Positions 47,985 to 58,146 of a stretch of DNA of 64,000 nucleotides are shown piece by piece. The translations under genes were made by a program, and so were the position numbers. The notes below the pieces were generated by a model. It was not told the origin of the DNA, did not search any database, and worked only from the letters and a program-made list of their open reading frames with translations. Positions within the stretch are counted from its first letter, which is position 1. Every line of letters begins with the position of its first letter. Location: positions 134,400,677 through 134,464,676 of the forward strand of contig OW386290.2 in assembly GCA_936432065.2 (NCBI GenBank), given 5' to 3'. The stretch comes from Rutpela maculata. Its lineage: Eukaryota; Arthropoda; Insecta; Coleoptera; Cerambycidae.

Positions 47985-48162
47985 TTCGCGAAAATAAAAC
48001 GAACGAATCCTTCGATACACACAATTCACCAATATGTGACAGCGATTTATATATCATGACAAATTTCCGCTGTTACTTTACTATATAAACTTTTCCTTAT
48101 ACGTGAATTCCTTTGTATCGAAAGTAAATCACTATTGAGTTCATCTGTTATATTTTCGCGAA
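47985..48162. mobile_element. 178-bp Tc1/mariner-type MITE
   Basis: The tips TTCGCGAAAATA and TATTTTCGCGAA are perfect complements flanked by TA (47983-47984, 48163-48164). The mirror arm near 47680 shows the empty site GAAATGATATACGAAAAAG. Confidence 0.88.
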
Positions 48163-49080
48163 TACAAAGAAGCAGTTTCAGTTTGAAAACGCGCGATCGG
48201 TCGCCGTCTCGAAATACGTGGTCATACGGCTAGAATATGGAGATTTCCGTTCAAAAATTTAATGTAACTTGTATTTTTGTTTTAATTTTATTATGATCAA
48301 TAAAGAAAAGTTCGGTTTTATTACTAATATAGCTAATCATTTCGTAACTAAGCGAGTGCCCACCATGGGAGTGGTACCCTAAGGTACTGGTAACCGTGCT
48401 AAGCATTACCACGGCAACTGCTTCTTTGTAGATCATTTCCACTAATCTGGAGTACATAGCTTCGCAACTAAGCGAGTGCCCACCATGGGAGTAGTACCAT
48501 TGGGTAGTGACAACCGCTACCATGGAAACCATTTTGACATATAACACATTTCCGGTAAGTCGAATTTCAAAAAAAAAAATAATAATAATAACTAATACAG
48601 CTAATCATTTCGTAACTAAGCGAGTGCCCACCACGGGAGTGGTACCCTAAGATACTGGTAACCGTGCTAAGCATTACCACGGCAACTGCTTCTTTGTAGA
48701 TCATTTCCACTAATCTGGAGTACCTAACTTCACAACTAAGCGAGTGCCCACCATGGGAGTAGTACCATTGGGTAGTGGTAACTATGACGACCGTTACCAT
48801 GGAAACCATTTTGACATAACGCATTTCCAGTAAGTCAAACTTCAGCCAATTAAACAGGTAAATAAATTCATACCTGCCTGAAAATGATGAGTAAAAAAAA
48901 ATTTCAAAAGCAAATGTTCAATGTATTAAATGATGAACAGAATGGTATTAAAAAAAATTCGTTTCACTGTCTAAAGTGGTTTTAATTGAAAATAAAAAAA
49001 TTAAAATTGTTTTTTATTAACAATTTAAAAAAAAATCTATTTCTCTGAAACGAAATTTTTTTTTTTTAAATTCATTAATA

Positions 49081-51272
49081 GTCCAGTCGAATTAGACATA
49101 AAAAATTTTGCGTACTGCGGACTTTTTTTGTGGAAGTTGTTTAAGAGGGCATAATAAGCAAGCACAGAAAACTACACCCTGCTACACCATGTGCGTCCCC
49201 TATTTTTAGGGGTTGAAACGTTGAAATTTTACTTATGTGTCCATATCTGTTTCCCTATTGCCCGTAGGGCTCTTTACCAAGTTACACTTTTTGAAGATTC
49301 ATCCCTCCTCTACATGATATTTATATTACACATTTGCCGTAGGACAAACGGTTTTGGCTGTACGAGGCCGGAAAGGTCGCGCTGTCCGAATTTGGGGGTC
49401 TTCTGTACAGGACAAACGGCTATTATTTCCAATCTACAATACCACACATACTAATACCCTTAAGTAGGGATGATGATTTGTGAGAAAACTTTCATCGAAT
49501 ACAGCGCGGTTTCCATGAAATTAAAAAAAAAAAAAAGTGAACCTACTTTTTTTCGCCACTTTTTTTTCATGTATGTACGACCCTAATATAAGAAAATTTA
49601 CGTTGGTTTAATTTTAATACATTCGTTGGTTTAGGAGCTAGACAGCAAAATATGCCAAAAATGGCTGTTTTGGTATTGTTGCATTAAAAAACCAAAACCA
49701 GTATAATTCTGGTAAATGTTTTTGTTTATCTTAAAAGTCCAATTCACTGCGCATAGAAAATGTGTTTTTGTATTTAAGTAGGATCAACACTCATTGTGTA
49801 ATGACGATTTATGCCATGTGTTCTCCAGTCTCCTTTTTCACATTTTTTTTTTGCGGCCTTATGGTTCATAGTAGGGCAGAAAGCATTATAGACGTGGACA
49901 GGGCACATAATAGGGTGTTAAAATGGGTCTCTTGTTAAAATGCGATAGGACGTACCGTTTTCGAGTAAAACGTACTTGTTTGCAAAAACTTATTTCAGAT
50001 CACACTTTTCATCGACTGACTAGTAAATACTCACCGCTGACTACGAAAAAATAAAACTATGTGTCGCTTCTTGCTTTTTCTGTTTATGAGGGACATTGCT
50101 AATGAAAAAATGAAGGGACTCGGGCGGAATGGGGGGGTTCTCACTCCCCTATTTGAAGGTTCACGCTTGTCTCGAATCATCATTGCAACTTATTTTGTGT
50201 CTATAAGAAAATCCTCAGTAATTTTACCTTCCTCGAGAAACAGCTATTATATGTCCATTTCATCGGAAAATGATTTAAAAAAACAAACTCCTAAGAAAAA
50301 AAACACCAAAATGTAGAATTTATTTATCAGATCACAATTCAGAACACAATGAAAACTCAAAGCAAATATAACCAAACAAATGTTTTACTCGAAAACAGTA
50401 CGTCCTATCGCATTTTAACAAGAGACCCATTTTAACACCCTATTGTGTGCCCTGTCCACGTGTATATTGCTTTCTGCCCTACTATGAACCATAAGGCCGC
50501 AAAAAAAAATTGTGAAAAAGGAGACTGGAGAACACGACATAAATCGTTATTACACAATAAGTGTTGATCCTATTTAAATACAAAAACACATTTTCTATGC
50601 GCTACGAATTGGACTACTTTTAGGATATACAAAAACATTTACCAGAATTATACTGGTTTTGGTTTTTTTAATGCAACAATACCAAAATAGCCATTTTTGG
50701 CATATTTTGCTGTCTAGTACCTAAACCAATGAATGTATTAAAATGAAACCAACGTAAATATTCTTATATTAGTACATACATAAAAAAAAAGAGGAAAAAA
50801 GTAGGTTCACTTTTTTTTTTAAAAATGGGGTTTTCAAAATTTCAATATCCCGTATCATGGAAACCACGCGGTATTCAACAAATCATCATCCCTTCTTAGG
50901 GGCATTAGTATGTGTAGTATTGTAGATTGGAAATAATAGCCGTTTGTCCTGTACAGAAGACCCCCAAATTCGGACAGCGCGATCTTTCCGGCCTCGTACA
51001 GCCAAAACCGTTTGTCCTACGGCAAATGTGTAATATATATATTATGTAGAGGAGGGATGAATCTTCAAAAAGCGTAACTTGGTAAAGAGCCCTACGGGCA
51101 ATAGGGAAAAAGATATGGGCACATAAGTAAAATTTCAAAGTTTCAACCCCTAAAAATAGGGGACGCACATGGTGTAGTTTTCTGTGCTTGCTTATTATGC
51201 CCTCTTAAACAACTTCCACAAAAAAAAGTCCGCAGTACGCAAAATTTTTTATTATGTCTAATTCGACTGGAG
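49081..51272. mobile_element. Element G: 2.2-kb inverted-repeat element
   Basis: Arms of about 890 bp (49081-49972 and 50385-51272) are inverted copies, flanked by TA on both sides (49079-49080, 51273-51274). The tip is TCCAGTCGAATTAGACATA; further landmarks are GCGTACTGCGGACTTTTTTT, CCATGTGCGTCCCCTATTTT and AAAATGCGATAGGACGTAC. The roughly 410-bp loop has an 85-codon frame (50059-50316) of no recognisable family. No transposase. Confidence 0.82.
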
Positions 51273-51618
51273 TATAACTTTTCAGCATGCTATGATTTTT
51301 TTAAGTTGTACATATCATCCCTTAACTTCTAACCACCCTAACTCTGTTAATTTTAATAATACCAAAAAAAGTCAAGAGATCATTTTTATGTAAAATTTTA
51401 TGCTTTACAATTTTTATTTGGAACTTTTTTACTATATAGCTTTTACACATTTTGAGTCATTTTGAAAAACCACTTATATTATATTTTTTTTCACCCCTTC
51501 TCGGGGGTCGAAAAAAAAATTTCTTTCGTTAATCATGTTCGAATACTTCAAAGTAACATATCAAAAATTCAAGTAAATTTTGATTTGTCAACCTATTTGA
51601 TTTGATTGGTCTGTAAAG

Positions 51619-52660
51619 CCTAAGGAACAATTCTAGACATGTCCTAAAAAAAACTGGCTGTACTTTCAAAATGGCGGCCATATGTTAAAAAAACTGGTGC
51701 AAATGTTTTTGTCATTTAACACAAAAACTAAAAAAGTTAGACAAAAACTTTTTTCCCAAAAAACGTGCAAAAAACGTCGGTACTTAAATCATTTAGAGGA
51801 ATAACTGTGAGAATTATTATAATGCATATAATATAACTTTATATTATTAACATAACAAAAAATAAAATAATATTATAATTCATTCACTTACTGGATGCGA
51901 CTCAGTCAGCGCCTTTAAGGGAAAAGGAAAGATAAAACCCCCAAAAATGTTACTTTCTCCCAAATATACCAAATATATCCGAACATTTCAAGATTTGGGG
52001 AGCAGCTGGAATATTGATAATCAATTAGTCGCATCATTAGAGGAGTTTACATGTGCCATATATGGATCAATGAAATGCGCTAGCATGGACGAGCTTCGTG
52101 CCTTATTGCCACTAGACAGAAATGTGGTGACAAAGATTTGTCTTTATCAATAGACACTAGAGTTGAATTTTCTTCGATTCCACCATCAAGAGCTTGTCTT
52201 ATCGAGCATATTAAAAGGAGTGTTTACCAAACACGTACTTGGCGCTTAGCCGACGAAGGTATTCACAATATTCCAAAGCCTTGGACTGATTATGGATGGC
52301 AAGAAAATGGAGAACCTCTTTGGTGTTCAGCAGATAAAATACTGCCTCAATCGCTTACTGAAATTCTTCAGATAATTCCAAATTGAATCGAAAGTGAGGA
52401 TGATAACAATATTATAAATGAAGCAGTAGAGGAAGAAGACTTGGAAGAAACATTCGATGTATCGGTAGATAGCGATAGTGAATCTGTATTGGAACAAAAT
52501 TGTAGAACACTTTGTTTTTTGCGCAGAAAGTTTTTCTCCATCTGTTTTAGTTTTTGTGTTAAATGACAAAAACAACATTTGCACCATTTTTTTTAACATA
52601 TGGCCGCCATTTTGAAAGTACAGTGTTTTTTTTAGGACATGTCTAGAATTGTTCCTTAGG
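51619..52660. mobile_element. TIR transposon S2 carrying a third relic of the same protein as S1/S3
   Basis: Arms of about 150 bp (51619-51775 and 52513-52660) are inverted copies: CCTAAGGAACAATTCTAGAC at the tip, then ATGTCCTAAAAAAAAC, GTACTTTCAAAATGGCGGCC, GGTGCAAATGTT and CATTTAACACAAAAACTAAA. Between them is little more than the relic gene at 51881-52566. No clear target duplication. Confidence 0.82.
51881..52566 (+). pseudogene. Relic of XPG-like/Cys-rich transposon protein (copy 3, middle part)
   Basis: It opens with HSLTGCDSVSAFKGKGKIKP, the best-preserved copy of the GCD block. It continues FQDLGSSWNIDNQLVASLEE and AIYGSMKCASMDELRA. After a frameshift near 52140 it reads IPPSRACLIEHIKRSVYQTR with TW, WTDYGWQENGEPLW and ILPQSLTEILQI. 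A single in-frame TGA (52384-52386) is followed by an acidic tail (EAVEEEDLEETFDVSVDSDS) that runs into the right TIR. The upstream SPDTDV part and the terminal cysteine cluster are missing. Confidence 0.72.
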
Positions 52661-52719
52661 ATTTAATCTTTATGAAAAATATTGTCCCCAGGGATCGGGG
52701 GTGCACGTACAGTGGGCTC

Positions 52720-52947
52720 CGTAATATTACTTTAGCAACAAATTATTGACAGTAAATTATGCAAAAAATATCTACATCCCTTTTACGTCATATGGGAGTA
52801 ATTTACTAGATTCTGACAGATTATATATAAAGTTAGATAATAATGAAATAAATATATAAAGCTCACAAAATATTAAATATTTAGGAATATACAGTTATTT
52901 AAGATGGGATATTCACACAAATTATATAACTAAGGCAAGGTCATTAT
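52720..52947 (+). pseudogene. Older LINE fragment (Jockey/CR1-type)
   Basis: It reads YIPFTSYGSN, LYIKLDNNEIN, then NIKYLGIYSYLRWDIHTNYI followed by TKARSLLHKF, the KYLGI...LxWxxHI segment that follows the RT palm. One stop lies in the middle. The next LINE begins within this reading frame. Confidence 0.7.
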
Positions 52948-52949
52948 TG

Positions 52950-54600
52950 CATAAATTCAAATATTTGTGTACAATAGACCCTGAATATGGTGAAAAAATG
53001 GACCGATGAGGAGCTGAAAATCAGTCCTCAAAAAACCAGCATCATCCCATTCACCAAGAGAAACCTGGAGGGATTGGGTCCTCTAGTTCTCCAAGACACC
53101 CAATTACAGATATTGGAGGAGGTAAAGTACCTTGGACCCCAAACTTATCTGGAACCAACACCTGGACAGAGTAATACATAAGTCTGTTGCCATACTGGCA
53201 ACATGCAGACGACTGTATGGCAAGACATGGGGGCTCAAGTCTGGTATGGTTCACTAGCTCTATACCAGTGTAATAAGACCCACCATCACATACACAGCCT
53301 TAGTTTTGTGGCCCAACAACAACAGCAGCTAACAGGCTGAACCAGTTACAGACTGGCCTGCCTGGAACTACAGGTGCAATGAAAAGGACCCCAACAGCAG
53401 CCATGGAGACCCTAACGGACGTCGCTCTACTGAGTCTTGTGATTCGGGGGGAGGCCAGAATGGGAGCTTATAGGCTACAAAATTTTCAGAAGTCGACTCC
53501 TCTTGGTGACAACTCAGGGCACATGAGGATAATAAACATTCTAGCGGATCCTCTATTGAGCATGAGGTCGGACTACATGACACCAAAAATTACGTTCAAC
53601 AAGCCCTTCACTATCACCACTGAAGACAGGAAGGACTGGATGATGCTTTATGCAAAAGCCTGGCCTGGTATACCAACAGGTCCAGGATGGAATCAGGAGC
53701 TGGAACAGGAATACATGATGAAAGGCCACGAGTGAGTATAAGTCTCTCTCTTGCACAGCACTACACTGTATTCCAGACAGTGTAGTGCGTGAATGTCAAA
53801 CGACGATATGTGAACCAGCAGATCTCAATTGCATCAGTCAGGTGGCATTTAAGGCACTAGCCTCTAACAAGGTGTCTTCCAGATTGGTTTAGGACTGCCA
53901 AGAGCTCAAAATTCTAGGTGAGCGGAACAGAGTAAGACTATTCTGAGTGCCGAGACATACCAGTATAGAGGGCAACGAAAAAGCTGATGAATTTGCTAGA
54001 CAAGGAACAGCTGATACATTCCATGGCCCAGAACCCTCGATGGGCATCACAAAAGGCTCAGCCAGAAGGGTAATTAAACACTGGGTCAAGAGTAAACACA
54101 ACTACTACTGGAGAGATATTCCAGGAAATCGGACATGGGAAAACATTTATGAATGTACCATGTTCAAAACAAACTGAAGAAGAGGATCCAGTTGAGAATC
54201 ATAACAGGTCTTCTGACGGGATATTTTCCCGTTAAGAAGTACCTGCATTTAATCGGAAAGTTTGCTGGCAACCTTAACTGCAGACTGTGCAGTAAGGTAC
54301 CAGAAACTGTAAAACATATTATACATGATTGAGAGGTATATGGGCAAACACAAACAGACCTGGATACCATCAAAACTCGCCCATTTTCAGACCTGTATCA
54401 CCTTGTCAGTGATACAGGAATATTAAAATGGACAGTGTAAACTAAGACATGGAGAGCACAATAAGCCCAGGAGGCTGCAGTGCCCTCGGGGTATTCTTTA
54501 CATACGAGTCCCAGGAAGAGGTTTTAATTAGTTAGTCTGACACTCAGACACATTCCAGCGATGGGCAGCCCGTGTGAGTTGGCCTTCTCAGAAAAAAAAA
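52950..54600 (+). mobile_element. 5'-truncated I-group LINE with degenerate RNase H, inserted in the older LINE
   Basis: It starts in the RT thumb (MVKKWTDEELKISPQKTSII) and continues with EVKYLG and a 53379-53735 frame (RGEARMGAYRLQNFQKSTPL). RNase H starts as YTNRSRMESGAG near 53675, where active members have TDGS, so the catalytic Asp is lost. It ends as HTSIEGNEKADEFARQG (53953-54003). A CRLC...H zinc-finger segment follows near 54290. The 3' end is an A run at 54591-54600. AAGGTCATTAT occurs at 52937-52947 and 54601-54611, a likely 11-bp target duplication. Many frameshifts. Confidence 0.78.
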
Positions 54601-54654
54601 AAGGTCATTATAAATCCAAAAATTTGTCCCAAATATTAAAGCACATAACAAAAT

Positions 54655-54775
54655 CTATTATGGCTACTCATTAAGACGCTCGCTTTCATTATGACATTCG
54701 CTTGCAGCTCATGTCATAATTCGCATGCTCGTGTCTTAATAGCCATCATTAAATAGTCGTTGCATAATATACTAT
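54655..54775. repeat. Short imperfect palindrome
   Basis: TATGGCTACTCATTAAGACG and ATTATGACAT face their complements ATGTCATAAT and GTGTCTTAATAGCCAT across about 110 bp. It could form a hairpin; no element boundaries were identified. Confidence 0.5.
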
Positions 54776-57144
54776 TTTAGATAAGATTTTGAGTATAATG
54801 TAGTTACCATATCTATCTACAAGTCTCTGACTTTATATATAACATATTTATTATTCTACAAATTTTTATTTCTAATGGTATTTTTATGTAAATAAATATA
54901 CTATTATTATTATTATACCTACCGTACATTGCTTACTGCTCTTTTCGATCTGCCTTCTAGTGATGCACTTGTTCTATCTCTAAACACTGCCCATTACTCT
55001 AATCACTTAATTTCTTTTATAGATTTCCTCTCATTAGTTTCTGTAATCTGATCGATGTCCTGAATAACAGACTTGAAGATCTTATGAGGATCCTATACAT
55101 TCAGTTGAGGGCGTAACTCACGAAAACGCTATGAGGTTAAAATGCACGAGTTTAATAATACCATTTAATGTACAAAGTTTGAAAGGGTATAAATAAATGT
55201 GGTTAAGAACCTATCTAGTGAATAATGTATTTCATAAGAGTCTGCCTACTAAACATGGCAAGAGCGGACACATCCCTCAAAGGACTTTATCTCAACTAGA
55301 TGCAAAGGGGAGGAACAGTATCAATCTACTGGCACAAAAAGATTCACAATTTTTTAGAAGTTTATGTTTGGCTATATAAATAAGGGCTGTGTATACATTG
55401 AATTGTTTTTGTCTTATTTTTATATTTATAACTTGTTGTATTTTGTTAGCAATGCTAAATAAAGCCTATATATTATTTGACTTTTGGGACTAACAGTAAC
55501 AATATATTCACTTAAATTTTGGTTCACATGTGGCTAGTTCTTAATAGTAATTTTATCGTTCACAAGAACTTGTGAAAAAATAATTAATTGTAAAAATAAA
55601 AAGAACTTGTCATTTGCAAGGTTTTTTAAAGCAATAAATGAGTTATACGAGGCTTTTCCTGTTCCTTGTAAAAACGTACTAACGGCATATAATATAATAA
55701 TGGTTATCTCTCGAGCTATGCAGATATACGTGTAAAGATTTTTATAGCATTTTCTATTGTCCAAAATTTAAAATTCGCCTTCCGGCATAAGGGGATATTT
55801 TTCGAATGGCCATCTGCTGCTCCTGTCCCATGGCCAACTGCCGGATGGATTTAACTCACATTTATGGTATAAACCACCCCTGGCAATTTTAGTTGGTACT
55901 TAATATTTTGTCTGTCAGGTTTTTTACCTCTTACAATTTTCTAAATCTGTTAAGTGATCTAAGAAGACGGAAACGTAAAAACTGACGTAACTCGGCTCCA
56001 AATGCAAGTAGATCATAATTTTTTTTTTGAAAAATGTTAGATATTTCATGTATATTCTTAATTCATTTGAGGTTTTTCATTTGATAAAAAATCCACAGAG
56101 TTATTTAAGTTTGTTATAACTATAATTTTAAAAATAAACAATTTAAAAAACAGTTTAAATGAAGATAAACATTTTTCTCTCAATACCATTGTAAAATAAA
56201 TGTAAAAACCTACATTTTGAAAAAAAAAATTATCCTCCTTTGAGTCGATGCACTTAAACAATAAGTGATGTAAATTTTGAAATTATTATTGGTTTTTATC
56301 TGTTTGAATAAATATATTGAACTAAAATTTGGCATGAAGGTTTAGTTAAATAAAGGGCATAGTTTCGCCAACTTTCGTTAAAATTGATGCATTATTACGT
56401 TATATTTCTTACATTATCCAAAAAAAGCAATGTTCAGTAGTTTTAGTTTTTTTTACAAATTAATAAACTATCAAAAGCAGTTTTGTTTGAAATTTTATCG
56501 TGATTAATTTGGTATTTTTATTTTTGCGATGCGATTACTAGGACCGGAGATAATAAAGAAAATAGCAGAAAATTGAAATGTTGAAACAAGAATTGTTTAA
56601 ATTTTTCAAGAAGTAATGGACCGATTTAATCCAAAACTTCTCATAGCACTTGTTATTAGACCTACAACAAATTAAAACAATAAAATTACTATAGCCAAAG
56701 AATTCCTTATTCACTCATTTTGATGCTTAATTTGACTCCACTCTAAGCATCGTCTTTCTGCTACAACTATACCAACTTTGAAAAATATGAGGTAAATTCT
56801 TTGTTCCTTAAGATCCTTGGTCTTTGGATTTTTTTATATGTAATGTCGAGAAATAACAAAAGCAAATATCCCATTCAGTATAAAAAAATATAGACCGGCC
56901 ATTTTAGTTCAGAAAAGATTCCCACAGCCATTTGAATATGTTACAAAAAACACACAGAACTTAAGAACGTAATCAGGTTTGAACTACCTTGCACACTGAC
57001 TCAGAAATAGTACTCCCAGCATTGCAACCAGCTAGTCAGATTCAATATAAGATAACAAATTTATGAATAAGCGAGTTGGAGAGTTACTGCTGCACTGATC
57101 ATCTCGGTTCCACTGTGGGATAAAGATCAACCAACAAAGACACA
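54776..57144. other. No gene seen between LINE relics
   Basis: AT-rich. It may contain unrecognised 3' ends of older LINEs (for example AATAAAGCCTATA near 55457), but nothing I can name. Confidence 0.4.
56540..56760 (+). repeat. Dispersed repeat M, copy 1
   Basis: It shares AATGGACCGATTTAATCCAA, CTACAACAAATTAAAA and TGCTTAATTTGACTCCACT with 63470-63665 in the same orientation. No coding frame. Confidence 0.7.
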
Positions 57145-57890
57145 TTGATTTATGGAGACCAAGCTGTACGCCGTGGGCATTCATGGAAACATACTAAATT
57201 GGATTTTGTCATACATGTCTGACAGGAGGATATTGGTTAATTGCAATGGAGCGGTATGACACAAAAAAAAAATTGAAATGGGTGTCCCCCAAGGACCAGT
57301 TTAGGGGGCCACTTTTATTTGTTATACGTAAATGATTCACCCCAATATATTACAAATGGTATGGTTATAATGTTTGCAGATGATATTACAATTACATTAT
57401 CTGCAAAGAAACCAGTGGAATTGTCATCATATATTGCAGTCACTTGTGACAAATTAGAGGCTTGGTGTCAGCGCAATCATGTAATCATGCAATCGTAAAA
57501 TAAAAATGATTTTGAAACACAATAATAATCATTCTCACAATACCCGACATGGTAATACTCTGTACATTCCAAGTCACACAACCACTTCGTTTAAACATTC
57601 TCCACTTCACAGATGTATTACTATGTACAATAAGTTACCAAACCATATAAAAAATTATCAGAATGAAAATAAATTTAAGAAGGTAACTAAAGATTTCTTA
57701 ATTGACAATGTTTACTATTCTGTGAACGATTATTTAGATAGTTAGTTTTTGTCTCTGTCGTTTTATACATTTTCTGTAGATTATTTATCTTTGTTGTATA
57801 TTATGCTTCTGTATTTATTAACAACATATTTGACTTGTCACATGTACAAAATCATGTATTATCTATCTATTGGGAAAAAAAAGTTACTTT
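57145..57890 (+). pseudogene. LINE relic (Jockey/CR1-type): RT palm plus C-terminal tail
   Basis: 57145-57480 reads KLYAVGIHGNILNWILSYMS, EMGVPQGPV and MVIMFADDITITLSAKKPVE, covering RT motifs with an intact FADD. After an internal deletion, 57506-57745 is open: HNTRHGNTLYIPSHTTTSFK then LHRCITMYNKLPNHIKNYQN, the LINE C-terminal tail with its stop. About 150 bp of AT-rich 3' sequence follow to about 57890. It lies just downstream of the U2AF2 stop codon, in the opposite orientation. Confidence 0.82.
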
Positions 57891-58014
57891 GATTTGACTC
57901 AAGGCCAAAATAACGAAGAAAACGTTTTATATTTTCAATGATTTTTCTTCTACAAACGATGACACAATACAATAATAATCATACAAAATATAATCTTACA
58001 AGCTAAAAATTAAC

Positions 58015-58146
58015 TTAAAATTCTCTCCTGTGATATTTATCAGGATCAAAGTAAGAGGTAACCACAACACGATTACTGAATTTCCTTCCTGTTAAAGTTT
58101 GTTGAGCCTTTTGGCAATCCAAAACTGAGTTGAATTCAACAAACAC
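58015..58146 (-). CDS. U2AF2 (U2af50): U2AF2 terminal coding exon
   Basis: There are 43 codons plus TAA, from VFVEFNSVLD to HRREF. The acceptor TTTTAG ends at 58147. The exon carries the RxF motif in LTGRKFSNRV. Downstream the 3' UTR must run towards 57900, where LINE sequence begins. The nearest canonical AATAAA I can see on this strand is near 57818-57813, inside that LINE tail, so the UTR may end in transposon-derived sequence (inference). Confidence 0.95.
   Translation of the reverse strand: MFVEFNSVLDCQKAQQTLTGRKFSNRVVVTSYFDPDKYHRREF

Larger units (their letters stand above)
46744..52713. mobile_element. Composite element F (inverted-repeat element with later insertions)
   Basis: The outer tips ACTGTACGTGC then poly-C and GATCC (46744-46773) recur inverted at 52692-52713 (GGATCGGGGGTGCACGTACA). 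Arms 46774-47600 and 48240-48924 are near-identical inverted copies; each contains two tandem units of CCATGGTAACGG...GGCACTCGCTTAGTT type. Element G and element S2 lie between the right arm and the right tip, so they appear to have inserted into F. Two small MITEs are also inside. The mirror-image frames of 85 and 98 codons in the arms are repeat shadows, not genes. Confidence 0.65.

Noticed and set aside
47013..48824. Pairs of identical 85- and 98-codon frames on opposite strands (MRYVKMVSMVTVV type)
   Set aside because: They are mirror translations of the inverted arms of element F, not conserved genes.
49191..51168. Two near-identical 87-codon frames on opposite strands
   Set aside because: Same situation: translations of the arms of element G.
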